64,000 nt of DNA from CAWBRT01 sp963696525 (GTDB lineage Bacteria > Acidobacteriota > Terriglobia > Terriglobales > Acidobacteriaceae): contig CAVOKO010000012.1 in assembly GCA_963696525.1 (NCBI GenBank), positions 868,001 through 932,000 on the forward strand, written 5' to 3'. Below the pieces are notes generated by a model that saw nothing but the letters and a program-made list of their open reading frames with translations, was not told the DNA's origin and did no database searches. Below, piece by piece: positions 26,902 through 36,237 of the stretch. Every line of letters begins with the position of its first letter. The stretch's first letter is position 1. The translations under genes were made by a program, and so were the position numbers.

Positions 26902-27871
26902 TCAAATGTTCTCCTCAAGTTAGCTAACAGCTAAGAATAACAGGAGGCAAGTGCGTGTGGATAGTAATTGACACGGATACTTATCAATAGACATGAACAG
27001 CCTGCGTTCCAGATCGTCGGGTAGCACAAGCGTGCGAGTCCCCAGGTATGGCGAAGAGCTACCGCTCCCTGATTTGCCTCAAACAAAAATGTTGTCTCCG
27101 CCCAGGCCGCGAAATTTGCTTCTGAAAGGGCAGCGGGCATGCTCTGTGAGCAGGTTGATCGACAAGTTGGATCGCAGCGCGATTGGGTCTCTATTTCGCA
27201 CCGGAGGAACGCGGTGACCCGCCGCATCTCCCGCGTAGAACGGTGAGCAGCAATGATCGGGGTAGCTATGAAACATGGCCGAAATAGTGCTACCCTCTTT
27301 ATCAAAGAAGCGTGGGCCCAGGTATGCCAAACATCTATATTGCACAAGCCCGGTGGAGATTTCGCGGCACGTGGCAGCACCTTGAGCGCGAGTTAACTGC
27401 TCACGACATGAGCGAAGCCGGGAGGATGCTGTACAGCTTGCTTCCTATCACATTCTTTCGATCCCAAGACCATGCGGTTATGATTCGCTATCCGTTAAAG
27501 CAGCAATTGGAATTGGCCGCAGCTACTCAGAAGGCTGAAAATTGAGTATGGCCGAAGGTTGCTCGAATTACTTGACCACATTTTTTTTGCGCTGGCGTAG
27601 CGTGCTGACATCGTGATCCGGGCGGAACCCGGCGAATTTCCGTCTCGAAAGTGATACGCACGGCAAGCGCTATCCCGTGGCCCCTCGGCCGGGCTGCGGG
27701 TGAATCTTCCTCAGCCGAGCCTTTTCTAAAGAGTGGTAAGGAGTAGAATTGTAAGAATGCGCTCGTTCACCTCGTGGACTGGTTCTTCGCAGGCCACAAC
27801 GCGGTTCCCCGGTAATCATGAAAAGATCCATTAGTTCAAACGGAAATGCTGAAAAAAACTGAGGTAGAGTA
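26902..27871. other. 0.97-kb intergenic region
   Basis: No gene here is well supported. One short plus-strand frame at 27324-27545 is listed separately at low confidence. Other frames on both strands (for example 26931-27380 minus) are Cys/Arg-rich and look like chance. The last 150 bp should hold the UPF0182 promoter; no clear -35/-10 pair was identified. Confidence 0.4.
27324..27545 (+). CDS. Hypothetical small protein
   Basis: 73 residues from ATG 27324 (MPNIYIAQARWRFRGTWQHL). The composition is reasonably protein-like, with a predicted helix MSEAGRMLYSLLPI and an amphipathic C-terminus, but no family is recognised and the upstream ribosome-binding site is weak (CCAGG). It could be a chance frame in an otherwise gene-free region. 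Confidence 0.25.
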   Translation: MPNIYIAQARWRFRGTWQHLERELTAHDMSEAGRMLYSLLPITFFRSQDHAVMIRYPLKQQLELAAATQKAEN

Positions 27872-30703
27872 ATGCCCGTGTCTATTGACTGGCCTTCTTC
27901 GCGTACGCCGCGTTCGCCGCTTTCGCCACGCCGCCGCGCCCGCCTCATTATCATTTTGATTATCGCCGTTCTTGCCGTTGTCTTCGGCGGCCGCATGGCG
28001 TCGTCGTATTACATTGACGCGCTTTGGTTCGGTTCGCTGGGCTACCTAGATGTGTTTTGGAAAACACTGAGTTTTCAATCGGGGGTCTTCGCGGCCTTCG
28101 CTGTAGCCACATTCCTCGTTTTATACGGATCGTTTCTGGCTTTGAAGCGGGCGCACCGCCATGATTTGCCGAGCAGTCACACACTTTTCATTGGCGGGCA
28201 GCCGGTGAGTGTGCCGGTCGGGGCGATTCTGCACCCTGTCGCGCTCGGCCTCGCGTTGATTGTCGCCGCCACAACTGCCGCCGGCATGATGGCCGAGTGG
28301 CCGACGCTGGCGCTCTATTGGTACGCACCGCGCGCTTTGGGTGGCGTTGTGGACCCAATCTTCGGGAAGCCGCTGAACTTCTTTCTGTTCACCCTTCCCG
28401 CGTGGCAGCTCATCGCCGGCTGGCTGATGATGCTGGCGGTGATGATCTGCGCGGTCGCCGTTTTCTTTATCCTGATTACCGGCGGCGCTCGTGCGCTTTC
28501 TGGAGACCGCGGCAGCTACGTCCACTTGTCCTGGCGCGGGCTTTCCATCGCGTTTTCGTTCTTGTTGCTGATCCTCGCGATGCAGGTATATGTCGGCAGG
28601 TTTGAGCTATTGTTCGCCGATCATACAGTCTTCTCCGGTGTGACCTACACGGACGCGCACGTCACGCTCCCCGGCCTGCTCGTGGTCTGTGTGGCGCTCG
28701 TTCTCGGCGCTCTGATCGTAGCCTTCAATGCCGTGTCGACGCCGCGCATACGCTGGTTTATCGCTGCGGTCGTTCCGGCTGCGGTATGTTACCTCGCCCT
28801 TCAGGGCTTGGGCTGGTACGTCAGCAGCTTTATCGTCAAACCGAACGAGCTGGTCCGCGAGCAACCCTTTATTGCCCATAACATCGAGCTGACGCGGCGG
28901 GCCTACGGGCTAGACCGGATCGCGCAGCGGGAGTTTCCCGCCGAAACCACGGTGGAAGCGACCGATGCGGTGAATAATCAGCCGACGCTCCAGAACATAC
29001 GGCTGTGGGACTGGCATGCACTGCAGGACACCTTGCGTCAGATTCAGGAGATCCGCACCTACTACGACTTTCCCGATATTGACATTGATCGCTATGAAAT
29101 CGATGGTGCGAACCGCCAGGTGATGCTTGCCACGCGCGAGCTAAACGTCGAGAAGCTCCCGGAGAGCAGCCGCAACTGGATCAATGAGAAGCTCATCTAT
29201 ACTCATGGCTATGGCATCACGATGAACCCCGTCAACGGGTTCACGCCGGAAGGGTTGCCGACGCTGTTTCTGCGCGATATGCCCGTCCAGAGTACGGTGC
29301 GCGGCCTCAGCGTGACACGTCCGGAGATTTATTTCGGCGAGCTAACGAACACCGACGTATACGTGAAGACGAGGCAGAAGGAATTCAACTACCCGCAAGG
29401 CCAGACCAATAGCCTCACGTCCTACGAGGGCAACGGCGGCATCGTCCTCGGGGGTTTCCTGCGTCGTATGATCATCGCGCTCGATCGCGGCGACCTTGCC
29501 AAGTTACCTTTCAGCGACGACGTGAACCCGCAGAGTCGCCTGCTGATGCGGCGTAGCATACGCGCTCGCGTGCAAGCACTGGCGCCATTTCTTACCTATG
29601 ATCGAGACCCGTACATCGTGGTTGGCGAAGATGGCCGGCTAGCGTGGGTCATGGATGCGTTTACGACCTCAGGCAGCTATCCGTACTCGCGCCACTACCA
29701 TCTCGGCAGCGATACCATCAACTACGCACGCAACAGCGTGAAAGTCGTCATCGACGCCTACGATGGGACAACGACGTTCTATGTGTTTGACCCAACCGAC
29801 CCGATCATCGCGGCATACCGCGGCATCTTTCCGAGCCTCTTCAAGGATGCCTCGGCGATGACGCCGGCGATGCGTAAACACGTGCGCTACCCCGAGTTGT
29901 TGCTCAATCTACAAGCATCCGTGTACGGCCTGTATCACATGACGAATCCGGAAGTGTTCTACAACCGCGAGGATCTGTGGACGGTCGCTACCGAATCCGG
30001 CACGGACCAGCGTGGCCAGCAGACGACGCAGCCGATGGAGCCGAATTTTGTGTTGATGAAACTGCCGGGCGAAACCGGGGTGGAGTTTGTCAACATTCTG
30101 CCATTCACGCCGGCGAACCGGAATAATCTGATCGGCTGGATTGCCGGACGCAGCGATGGCGCGAACTACGGCACGGCAATGGTCTACAACTTTCCGAAAA
30201 CGAGGCTCATCGACGGCCCGGTGCAGGTGGAATCGCGGATCGATCAGAACGCGCAGCTCTCAGGACAGCTGACGCTGTGGAATCAGCAGGGATCGCACGT
30301 GCGGCGCGGTAGCCTGCTGGTAATTCCGATTGGACGGGGATTGTTGTATGCGGAGCCGATCTATCTGCAGGCGGAGCGGAGCCCGATGCCGGAGCTGCGT
30401 CTGGTCGTGCTCGCCCTGCAGGATCGACTTGCCTATGGACCGACGTTCGAGTCAGCGATGACAGGACTATTCGGCGGGGGGATCTCGTCTACGAGCGCTG
30501 CGGCTGCTCCGGAGCCGGCGCCACGGCAGGTGTCTGCCGGCGCGCTCCAACCCGCGACGGATCTCAAAGGGCTCATCGCGGAAGCCTCTAAAGACTTCGC
30601 CGATTACCAGCGCCTGACGGCGGCAGGCAAACTCGGCGAGGCTGGGCAGAAGCTTGACGAGTTGAAGCGCAAGCTCGAAGAGCTGAACTCGCGTCAAAAA
30701 TGA
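27872..30703 (+). CDS. UPF0182 family large membrane protein
   Basis: 943 residues. After a proline/arginine-rich cytoplasmic N-terminus there are about seven membrane segments in residues 24-320, including the family-typical YYIDALWFGSLGYLDVFW near residue 46. A long extracytoplasmic domain follows with AYGLDRIAQREFPAETTVEA, NIRLWDWHALQDTLRQIQEIRTYY, GYGITMNPVN and PYSRHYHLG. The C-terminus has a Pro/Ala linker and a coiled segment (LGEAGQKLDELKRKLEELN). UPF0182 proteins are widespread in Actinobacteria, Cyanobacteria and Acidobacteriota; I know of no established function. It is monocistronic and ends at a shared bidirectional terminator. Confidence 0.92.
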   Translation: MPVSIDWPSSRTPRSPLSPRRRARLIIILIIAVLAVVFGGRMASSYYIDALWFGSLGYLDVFWKTLSFQSGVFAAFAVATFLVLYGSFLALKRAHRHDLPSSHTLFIGGQPVSVPVGAILHPVALGLALIVAATTAAGMMAEWPTLALYWYAPRALGGVVDPIFGKPLNFFLFTLPAWQLIAGWLMMLAVMICAVAVFFILITGGARALSGDRGSYVHLSWRGLSIAFSFLLLILAMQVYVGRFELLFADHTVFSGVTYTDAHVTLPGLLVVCVALVLGALIVAFNAVSTPRIRWFIAAVVPAAVCYLALQGLGWYVSSFIVKPNELVREQPFIAHNIELTRRAYGLDRIAQREFPAETTVEATDAVNNQPTLQNIRLWDWHALQDTLRQIQEIRTYYDFPDIDIDRYEIDGANRQVMLATRELNVEKLPESSRNWINEKLIYTHGYGITMNPVNGFTPEGLPTLFLRDMPVQSTVRGLSVTRPEIYFGELTNTDVYVKTRQKEFNYPQGQTNSLTSYEGNGGIVLGGFLRRMIIALDRGDLAKLPFSDDVNPQSRLLMRRSIRARVQALAPFLTYDRDPYIVVGEDGRLAWVMDAFTTSGSYPYSRHYHLGSDTINYARNSVKVVIDAYDGTTTFYVFDPTDPIIAAYRGIFPSLFKDASAMTPAMRKHVRYPELLLNLQASVYGLYHMTNPEVFYNREDLWTVATESGTDQRGQQTTQPMEPNFVLMKLPGETGVEFVNILPFTPANRNNLIGWIAGRSDGANYGTAMVYNFPKTRLIDGPVQVESRIDQNAQLSGQLTLWNQQGSHVRRGSLLVIPIGRGLLYAEPIYLQAERSPMPELRLVVLALQDRLAYGPTFESAMTGLFGGGISSTSAAAAPEPAPRQVSAGALQPATDLKGLIAEASKDFADYQRLTAAGKLGEAGQKLDELKRKLEELNSRQK

Positions 30704-30736
30704 TTTCGTTGGGCGCTCATCGCCGCATCGAATCGA

Positions 30737-30763
30737 ACAAGGCCGCCAGTGTGGCGGCCTTGT
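30737..30763. terminator. Bidirectional rho-independent terminator
   Basis: A perfect 11-bp stem ACAAGGCCGCC / GGCGGCCTTGT with a 5-nt loop (AGTGT), followed on the plus strand by CTCTC. It lies between the convergent UPF0182 and aminotransferase genes and is positioned to end both transcripts. Confidence 0.8.
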
Positions 30764-30790
30764 CTCTCAATTCAAGCAAGAAACTGGTTA

Positions 30791-32086
30791 TCAGACCGTC
30801 GCTGGTTGAGCCACCTGCTGCAACGCGGCAGCAAAGGCTGCGACAGCATGGTCAACCTGCTGCTTGGTGATGACGAGCGGCGGTTGGAAGCGCAGGACAT
30901 TGCCGAAGGTTCCGCCCAGACCTATCAAGATGCCATCGCGTAACAGAGCGTCCTTCAACGCTTCGGCTTCGGCGGCGGCCGGCGTCAGCTTTTCGTCCTT
31001 CACCAGTTCAATACCGATCATCAGTCCCTTGCCACGAACATCGCCGATCATCGGATTGGTCTTTTGAATCTCACGGAACTTGCGCATCGCATACTCGCCA
31101 ACCTCGGCGGCATGGCCCCAGAGATTCACCCTCTCCATGAACTTAATGTTGGCAAGAGATGCTGCGCAACAGACTGGATTGCCGCCAAAAGTAGAGAGGT
31201 GATCGCCAGGCTTGTAGGCGTCCGCGATTTCCGGACGGGTGGTGAACATGCTCAGCGGAAAACCATCGGCGATTCCCTTTGCACTGACGAGAATGTCTGG
31301 TTCCACGCCGTAATGCTCGATTGCGAATAGCTTTCCGGTGCGCCCAAACCCGGACTGAACCTCATCGGCGATCAAGAGGATGCCGTGCTTATCCAGAACT
31401 TTCTTAACTTCCTTAAAGTAGTTTGGCGGCGGAACGATAATTCCACCCTCGCCCATCACCGGCTCGGCGATAAAAGCCGCGACATTTCCCGAGGTCGCAT
31501 AGAGAATGGCTTCTTCCAGTCCCTTCGCGCATTCGATCGCACATCGTTCCGGATTGTCGGGCCACATCGAGCGATAGACGTAGGGCGCCGGCGCGAAGGC
31601 GACGCCGGGCAGATAAGGACCGCCTCTCTTCTTGCGTCCCTGGTTGCCGGTTACGCTCAGCGCTCCCATGCTGCGGCCGTGGAAGCTGCCTTGAAGCGCA
31701 ATGAACTCCGATTTACCGGTGTAGAGGCGCGCAAGTTTTAACGCGCCTTCAATCGCTTCAGCACCACCGTTACCGAAGAAGGTTTTCTGCAAACGGCCCG
31801 GCGTGAGGCTGGCCAGCTTCTCGGCCAAGTCGGCAACCGGCTGGACATAGTAGCTGTACGAAGAGCAATGCACCAGCTTGTCCATCTGTGCCTTCGCCGC
31901 TGCAATGACATCCGGATTGCAGTGGCCGGCATTCACCACCGAAATTCCGGCAAAACAATCCAGGTATTCACGTCCATCGATGTCGGTGACCACCGCGCCA
32001 CTGGCTTTCTCAACCACGATGGGTACGACCTGCTTCACGAACCCGGTCATGACGTAATCTCTATACTTCCGCATCGTATCGTTCAT
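30791..32086 (-). CDS. Class III PLP aminotransferase (4-aminobutyrate aminotransferase-like)
   Basis: 431 residues from ATG 32086, chosen because GAGGACTT precedes it; the frame runs back to 32194. Class III features are FFGNGGAEAIEGALKLAR, the SFHGRSMGALS block, FIAEPVMGEGG, the Asp of LLIADEVQSGFGRTG and the PLP lysine in LVSAKGIADGFPLS near residue 270. GabT-type enzymes move the amino group of 4-aminobutyrate or related omega-amines to 2-oxoglutarate. It is divergent from an XRE-cupin regulator of the PuuR type, which in other bacteria controls putrescine/GABA use; that supports an omega-amine substrate by inference. Confidence 0.88.
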   Translation of the reverse strand: MNDTMRKYRDYVMTGFVKQVVPIVVEKASGAVVTDIDGREYLDCFAGISVVNAGHCNPDVIAAAKAQMDKLVHCSSYSYYVQPVADLAEKLASLTPGRLQKTFFGNGGAEAIEGALKLARLYTGKSEFIALQGSFHGRSMGALSVTGNQGRKKRGGPYLPGVAFAPAPYVYRSMWPDNPERCAIECAKGLEEAILYATSGNVAAFIAEPVMGEGGIIVPPPNYFKEVKKVLDKHGILLIADEVQSGFGRTGKLFAIEHYGVEPDILVSAKGIADGFPLSMFTTRPEIADAYKPGDHLSTFGGNPVCCAASLANIKFMERVNLWGHAAEVGEYAMRKFREIQKTNPMIGDVRGKGLMIGIELVKDEKLTPAAAEAEALKDALLRDGILIGLGGTFGNVLRFQPPLVITKQQVDHAVAAFAAALQQVAQPATV

Positions 32087-32302
32087 AAGTCCTCGCAATC
32101 CGAATGAGATCTTTCTTCGAAGCTGTAATCGCAAATTCTTTCCGGTCCTGGCTGGACGCCGGTTCCGGCATGCGCTCGAAGCGCCGGGCACCACATTGCG
32201 CCGATTGGCGGCGGCGGTTCATCCCAACCTCAGGATAACTTTTTTATCATGTATGAGAATAATTAACAATGTCTATTTTATATTCTAATTTAGCGCCGTT
32301 TA

Positions 32303-32347
32303 TTGCACAGCCCCTGCTAATGTGTACTAATATATTTAACACGTTAA
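32303..32347 (+). promoter_or_regulatory. Candidate promoter and operator for the XRE-cupin gene
   Basis: TTGCAC (32303-32308) and TACTAA (32325-32330) are spaced by 16 bp in an AT-rich stretch, a weak but plausible -35/-10 pair. Just downstream, TTAACACGTTAA (32336-32347) is a perfect palindrome overlapping the likely transcription start, where an autorepressor would bind. The 318-bp divergent gap holds no gene. Confidence 0.4.
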
Positions 32348-32404
32348 CCGGGCGACAGCGGCACGGTAGAAGAGCGAAACAGCAAGAGAGGAGCGGGGTT
32401 CGAT

Positions 32405-32986
32405 ATGCCTAACGCGAGGGCGTCCAACCGGAAGGACTCAGGATTCGATATCGGCAACCGCCTGCGCAGGCTGAGAAACTCACGCGGGTTGTCGCAACGC
32501 GCCTTGGCGGACCGTGCCGGGGTGTCGAATGCCGTGATCTCTTTGATCGAGCAGAACAAAACCAACCCTTCGATCGGATTGCTAAAAAAAATCCTGGATG
32601 GAATCCTGGTTTCGCTTGCCGATTTTTTTTCGAATCATCATGACCCGCATGAGCAGTGCTTCTTTACGGCCGCCGAACTGGTGGAGATAGGGGGCGGCAA
32701 AATCAGCTACCGCCAGGTCGGCCATAACCTCGTCAACCACAGCCTGCAAATTCTCCATGAACGTTATGCACCTGGCGCGGATACAGGCGAGAACCTGCTT
32801 CGCCATGAAGCCGAGGAGGGAGGCATCGTACTGCGAGGCCAATTGGAGGTGACGGTGGGCGGCGAGAGGCAAGTGCTTGGACCGGGAGATGCTTATTACT
32901 TCAATAGCCGGCAGCCGCACCGCTTTCGGAATACCGGCAAGGCGGAGGTCGAGGTGTTTTCAGCCTGTACGCCCGCGAATTTTTGA
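32405..32986 (+). CDS. XRE-family regulator with C-terminal cupin domain (PuuR-like)
   Basis: 193 residues. An N-terminal helix-turn-helix (IGNRLRRLRNSRGLSQRALA then SNAVISLIEQNKTNPSI, residues 15-60) is joined to a C-terminal cupin barrel (residues 115-190) with GIVLRGQLEVTVGG and GPGDAYYFNSRQPHRFRNTG. This layout is that of PuuR/SutR-type sensors, which bind a small molecule in the cupin and release DNA. It is transcribed divergently from the aminotransferase and probably controls it and itself. AGAGGAG precedes the ATG. Confidence 0.88.
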   Translation: MPNARASNRKDSGFDIGNRLRRLRNSRGLSQRALADRAGVSNAVISLIEQNKTNPSIGLLKKILDGILVSLADFFSNHHDPHEQCFFTAAELVEIGGGKISYRQVGHNLVNHSLQILHERYAPGADTGENLLRHEAEEGGIVLRGQLEVTVGGERQVLGPGDAYYFNSRQPHRFRNTGKAEVEVFSACTPANF

Positions 32987-33046
32987 CAGGTATTACCAAA
33001 GGAGATGGAGCGTTCCTCTTCTTCTCTCTTCCTTCTCCCGATGCGG

Positions 33047-34213
33047 TTAATCGAGGTAAACGCGCGGCACGCGCCAGTTGATTCCGCAGGTGATCTCATA
33101 GGGGATGGTGCCGGCCCAGTGCGCATGATCCGCAGCAGTGACGGAGCAGTGTTCGGACTTCCCGATCAACAGCGCCTCGTCTCCAATCTCCGCTCCAGGA
33201 ACTCCCGTAACGTCGATCGTCGTCAGATCCATAGAGATTCTGCCAACCACCGGAGCGTAGCGGTCGCGGACGATGACTCGTCCCTTATTCGACATCGCAC
33301 GGTTGAAGCCGTCGCCATATCCAGCCGCGATCACCGCGATGCGTGAAGGTGCTTTCGTCACATAAGTTCCGTTGTAACCGATGGCTTGGCCGGCTGGCAC
33401 TTCGCGCTGGGAAACAATGCGGGTCTTCCAGGTAAGCACTGGTTCAACCGGGAGCGGCGCGGGAAGTTTCACCCCGGCGCGAGCGCTGAACGGTGGCAGA
33501 TAACCATAAAGCGCGAGCCCTGGGCGCACCATTGTGTTCCAAGTGTCAGGCCGCCCGGCGATGGCGGCACTGTTGGAGAGGTGGCGCAAAGGCGGCTCCA
33601 AACCCGCGGCCCGCAAAGTGGCTAGCACCTGGTTGAAAGTAACGATCTGCGCGGCAGCATCATCCGCGCCCAGCACTTCGGAAGAAGCAAGATGGCTGAA
33701 TACGCCTTCCAACGCAACGTATTCCGAAGCTGCTATACGGCGTGCGAGCGGCTCGGCTTCGGCGGCAGGAACTCCCACCCGGCCCATGCCGGTATCGATC
33801 TTGAGGTGAACCGGGAGTTTTCCATGAGCGCGCCGCGCCTCTAGCGCACGATCGAGGTGCTCAATGTGATCCAAGGTCCAGACGGCCGGGGTGAGGCGGT
33901 TACCGATGACGGCATCTTCTTCGCCGCGCCAGAAGCCGGTCATGAGCAGGATGCGTCCGCCGATGCCAGCCTCGCGGATCGATGCGCCCTCCTTCGTAGC
34001 GGTGACGCCAAACCACTTTGCACCGTCAGCTTCGAGCGCCCGCCCGCATTCCACTACGCCGTGGCCATAAGCGTTGCACTTGATCACCGCACAAACCGTC
34101 GCAGGCGCCACCCGTTGAACAATAGATCTGAAATTGTTGCGGAGAGCACGGAGAGAAACTTCCGCCCAGTTCGTGCGTAAATGAATACCAGACTTGAATT
34201 CAACCGTTGCCAT
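33047..34213 (-). CDS. alr: Alanine racemase
   Basis: 388 residues from ATG 34213; the frame upstream to 34324 is not protein-like. Alr makes D-alanine for peptidoglycan using PLP. The PLP lysine is Lys45 in AVIKCNAYGHG (usual form AVVKADAYGHG), and the catalytic-Tyr region is AIGYNGTYV. Other landmarks are LKIDTGMGRVG, HLSNSAAI, VRPGLALYGY, AAGYGDGF and GRISMDLTTIDV. The unusual Cys-Asn after the lysine is worth noting but should not abolish activity. It is convergent with the XRE-cupin gene. Confidence 0.93.
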   Translation of the reverse strand: MATVEFKSGIHLRTNWAEVSLRALRNNFRSIVQRVAPATVCAVIKCNAYGHGVVECGRALEADGAKWFGVTATKEGASIREAGIGGRILLMTGFWRGEEDAVIGNRLTPAVWTLDHIEHLDRALEARRAHGKLPVHLKIDTGMGRVGVPAAEAEPLARRIAASEYVALEGVFSHLASSEVLGADDAAAQIVTFNQVLATLRAAGLEPPLRHLSNSAAIAGRPDTWNTMVRPGLALYGYLPPFSARAGVKLPAPLPVEPVLTWKTRIVSQREVPAGQAIGYNGTYVTKAPSRIAVIAAGYGDGFNRAMSNKGRVIVRDRYAPVVGRISMDLTTIDVTGVPGAEIGDEALLIGKSEHCSVTAADHAHWAGTIPYEITCGINWRVPRVYLD

Positions 34214-34337
34214 GGTCGCAATTTTAACGCAGGGCGAGCCCCTGTTCGCGCAGTTGCTACCAGACAGTATCAGGGTACGGCAGCTTTGCTTGCTCGAAAG
34301 AAAATTTCCACCTCTGCTTGGCAAAGGTAGAACAGCG

Positions 34338-34375
34338 ATCCGAGGCGGTGCGGCGCTGGCCGCCTCACCTCGGAT
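34338..34375. terminator. Hairpin downstream of binding-protein gene, possible terminator
   Basis: ATCCGAGG (34338-34345) and CCTCGGAT (34368-34375) are perfectly complementary, with additional GCGG/CCGC pairing inside. It lies 18 bp past the stop of the minus-strand binding-protein gene. No clear T-run follows on the minus strand, so the terminator role is tentative. Confidence 0.45.
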
Positions 34376-34393
34376 GCCTAAAGGAAAGCAAAT

Positions 34394-35548
34394 CTACGGA
34401 TTTACGACTGAGTCGAACGTTACCTTGCCGTTCTTGATGGCCAGAATAGTGGCCGATTTTTTCGGATTATGGTTTTCGTCAAAGGTAATTTGGCCGGAGA
34501 CCCCGTTGAAGGTGATCTTGGTCAAGGCGTCTCTCACCTTTGCCGTATCGTCTACGCCAGCGTCTTTGATCCCCTGCAGCAGGAGGTTGGTCGCGTCGTA
34601 CGCCAAAAGGCCGGGGTTGTCCGGAATCTTGGGCTGCCCCTTGTCATCCTTGTACTTGGCGCCGTAGGCCTTTACGAAGTTCTGGACTACAGGCCGAGTG
34701 TCCTCGGCAGAGTAGTGGTTGGTGAAATATCCGCCGTCCGCCGCCTTGAGATCCAAGTCAGAGGAATCCCAGCCATCACCGCCCATGAAGGGAACCTTAA
34801 TGCCTTTCTCCTTCGCCTGCTTTACCGCCAAATTGACGATATTGTAATAGTCGGGGAGATACACCATATCCGGCTTGGCCGCCGATATTTTGGCCAGAAT
34901 CGCCGAAAAATCCGTGTCCTTGGCGGTGTAGGTTTCTTTACCGACGATCTTGCCGCCGCGTGCCGTGAACGCCTTCTCGAAGTACTCGGCCAAGCCCTTG
35001 GCATAATCGTTCGCCTGATCGAACATGACAAATGCAGTCTTCAGCTTTAGGGTATCAAGAGCAAACTTGGCAGCCACGGTACCCTGGAACGGATCGATAA
35101 AGCATGCCCGGAAAATGTACTCCTTTACCTTGCCGTCCTTGCCAACAGTTACGGCAGGATTGGTCGATCCGCCGGTGATCTGGATGACCTTCTTAGCGTT
35201 GGCCACCTCGGATATCGGGATGGATGCCTTGGAGCAGTACTCGCCAATGATGTAGTGAACCTTATCCTGGTCGATCACTTTGTTAGCCGCGTTGACGGCC
35301 GGGTCCGGCGTACACTGGCTATCTTCCACGATCGGCACGATCTTCTTGCCGAGGACGCCGCCCTTGTCATTCCATTCCGAGATGGCCATCAGGGCGCCAT
35401 CGCGCGTCGAGATCCCGAAAGTGGGAGCGGGACCAGAGAGTGGGGCAAGCACGGCAACTTTAATGTCGCTGCTGCCGCTCTGGCAACCTACAGCGCTTAT
35501 CAGAAGGGCTGCCAGAATTATCATTCCTGCTACCTTGAATGCGCGCAT
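34394..35548 (-). CDS. Branched-chain-amino-acid-type ABC substrate-binding lipoprotein (LivK-like)
   Basis: 384 residues with a lipoprotein signal (AALLISAVGC, lipid on Cys22). The mature part shows the LivK fold: KVAVLAPLSGPAPTFGI, GGVLGKKIVPIVEDSQC, YIIGEYCSKASIPISEVA, FVMFDQANDYAKGLAEYF, YTAKDTDFSAIL and GGDGWDSSDL. These proteins bind amino acids, amides or related compounds outside the membrane. No permease or ATPase gene accompanies it, so it either serves a transporter encoded elsewhere or acts as a sensor partner. GGGAT precedes the ATG. Confidence 0.9.
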   Translation of the reverse strand: MRAFKVAGMIILAALLISAVGCQSGSSDIKVAVLAPLSGPAPTFGISTRDGALMAISEWNDKGGVLGKKIVPIVEDSQCTPDPAVNAANKVIDQDKVHYIIGEYCSKASIPISEVANAKKVIQITGGSTNPAVTVGKDGKVKEYIFRACFIDPFQGTVAAKFALDTLKLKTAFVMFDQANDYAKGLAEYFEKAFTARGGKIVGKETYTAKDTDFSAILAKISAAKPDMVYLPDYYNIVNLAVKQAKEKGIKVPFMGGDGWDSSDLDLKAADGGYFTNHYSAEDTRPVVQNFVKAYGAKYKDDKGQPKIPDNPGLLAYDATNLLLQGIKDAGVDDTAKVRDALTKITFNGVSGQITFDENHNPKKSATILAIKNGKVTFDSVVNP

Positions 35549-36237
35549 ACGTTAATCCCTCGAAGAAACGGTTCTTACTCCAAGATTGAATGAGATCACG
35601 GCCGGAGATGATCCGTTCCGCCGTGGTGTAAGTTGGGCTGTTTGTTTACTCTCCGAATCGAAGAACCTTTTCTGTGATCCTCAATCGCAGGACTGCTTAC
35701 GTTGAGCAGCCTGTCTGATCAGCCAGAATTTTCCCTCGAGCCCCTAACCAGCAGCTATAAAACGCGCCGAAGCCAGAATTCCCGGCACACGCCGTAGTTG
35801 CGCGTGTTGCAGGCCAAGCGAGGCGCTACGGAATGTGTGAGCCACAGAGCTACAGCGTAATTGCTTGTATGCTCACATCAGAGCAAGCTGGTTTCCAGCA
35901 GCCTGCTAATGGCTCCTATCGTACCGGTGATGGGCGAAATTACAAATGCCAAAGGCGAACTTGCCGATGATAATTTGCCAAATGCCGTTCCATTCTGGAA
36001 TTCATCATGCAATTTAGGGCTTCGGCAACACCTATCCAGACATCCGTTTCCTCTTGTCTGCCGCCGCCGACACCATTTTTTGTTCCTAAACGACTGCTTG
36101 GGTTATGGCTGGCGGCCCAGATCATCAAACTTGGACGGTGCCCCATATCTGCTGCAGTTATCAGATGTGGGATTCTGCTCCCGCCCCAGGGGTTTTGCGC
36201 AGGCTGCCAGGGTTATGCCACAATATTCGCACCTCCA
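35549..36237. other. 0.69-kb intergenic region upstream of rpsA
   Basis: Divergent gap between the binding-protein and S1 genes. It contains a copy of the dispersed hairpin motif (35891-35909, with the GCAG-C-CTGC core). A frame open from 36007 runs into rpsA but its N-terminal 77 codons look non-coding (Cys/Pro-rich) and are excluded. No RNA gene was recognised. Confidence 0.45.

Noticed and set aside
26931..27380. 149-codon minus-strand frame
   Set aside because: Cys/Arg-rich, no recognisable fold, no ribosome-binding site; treated as intergenic.
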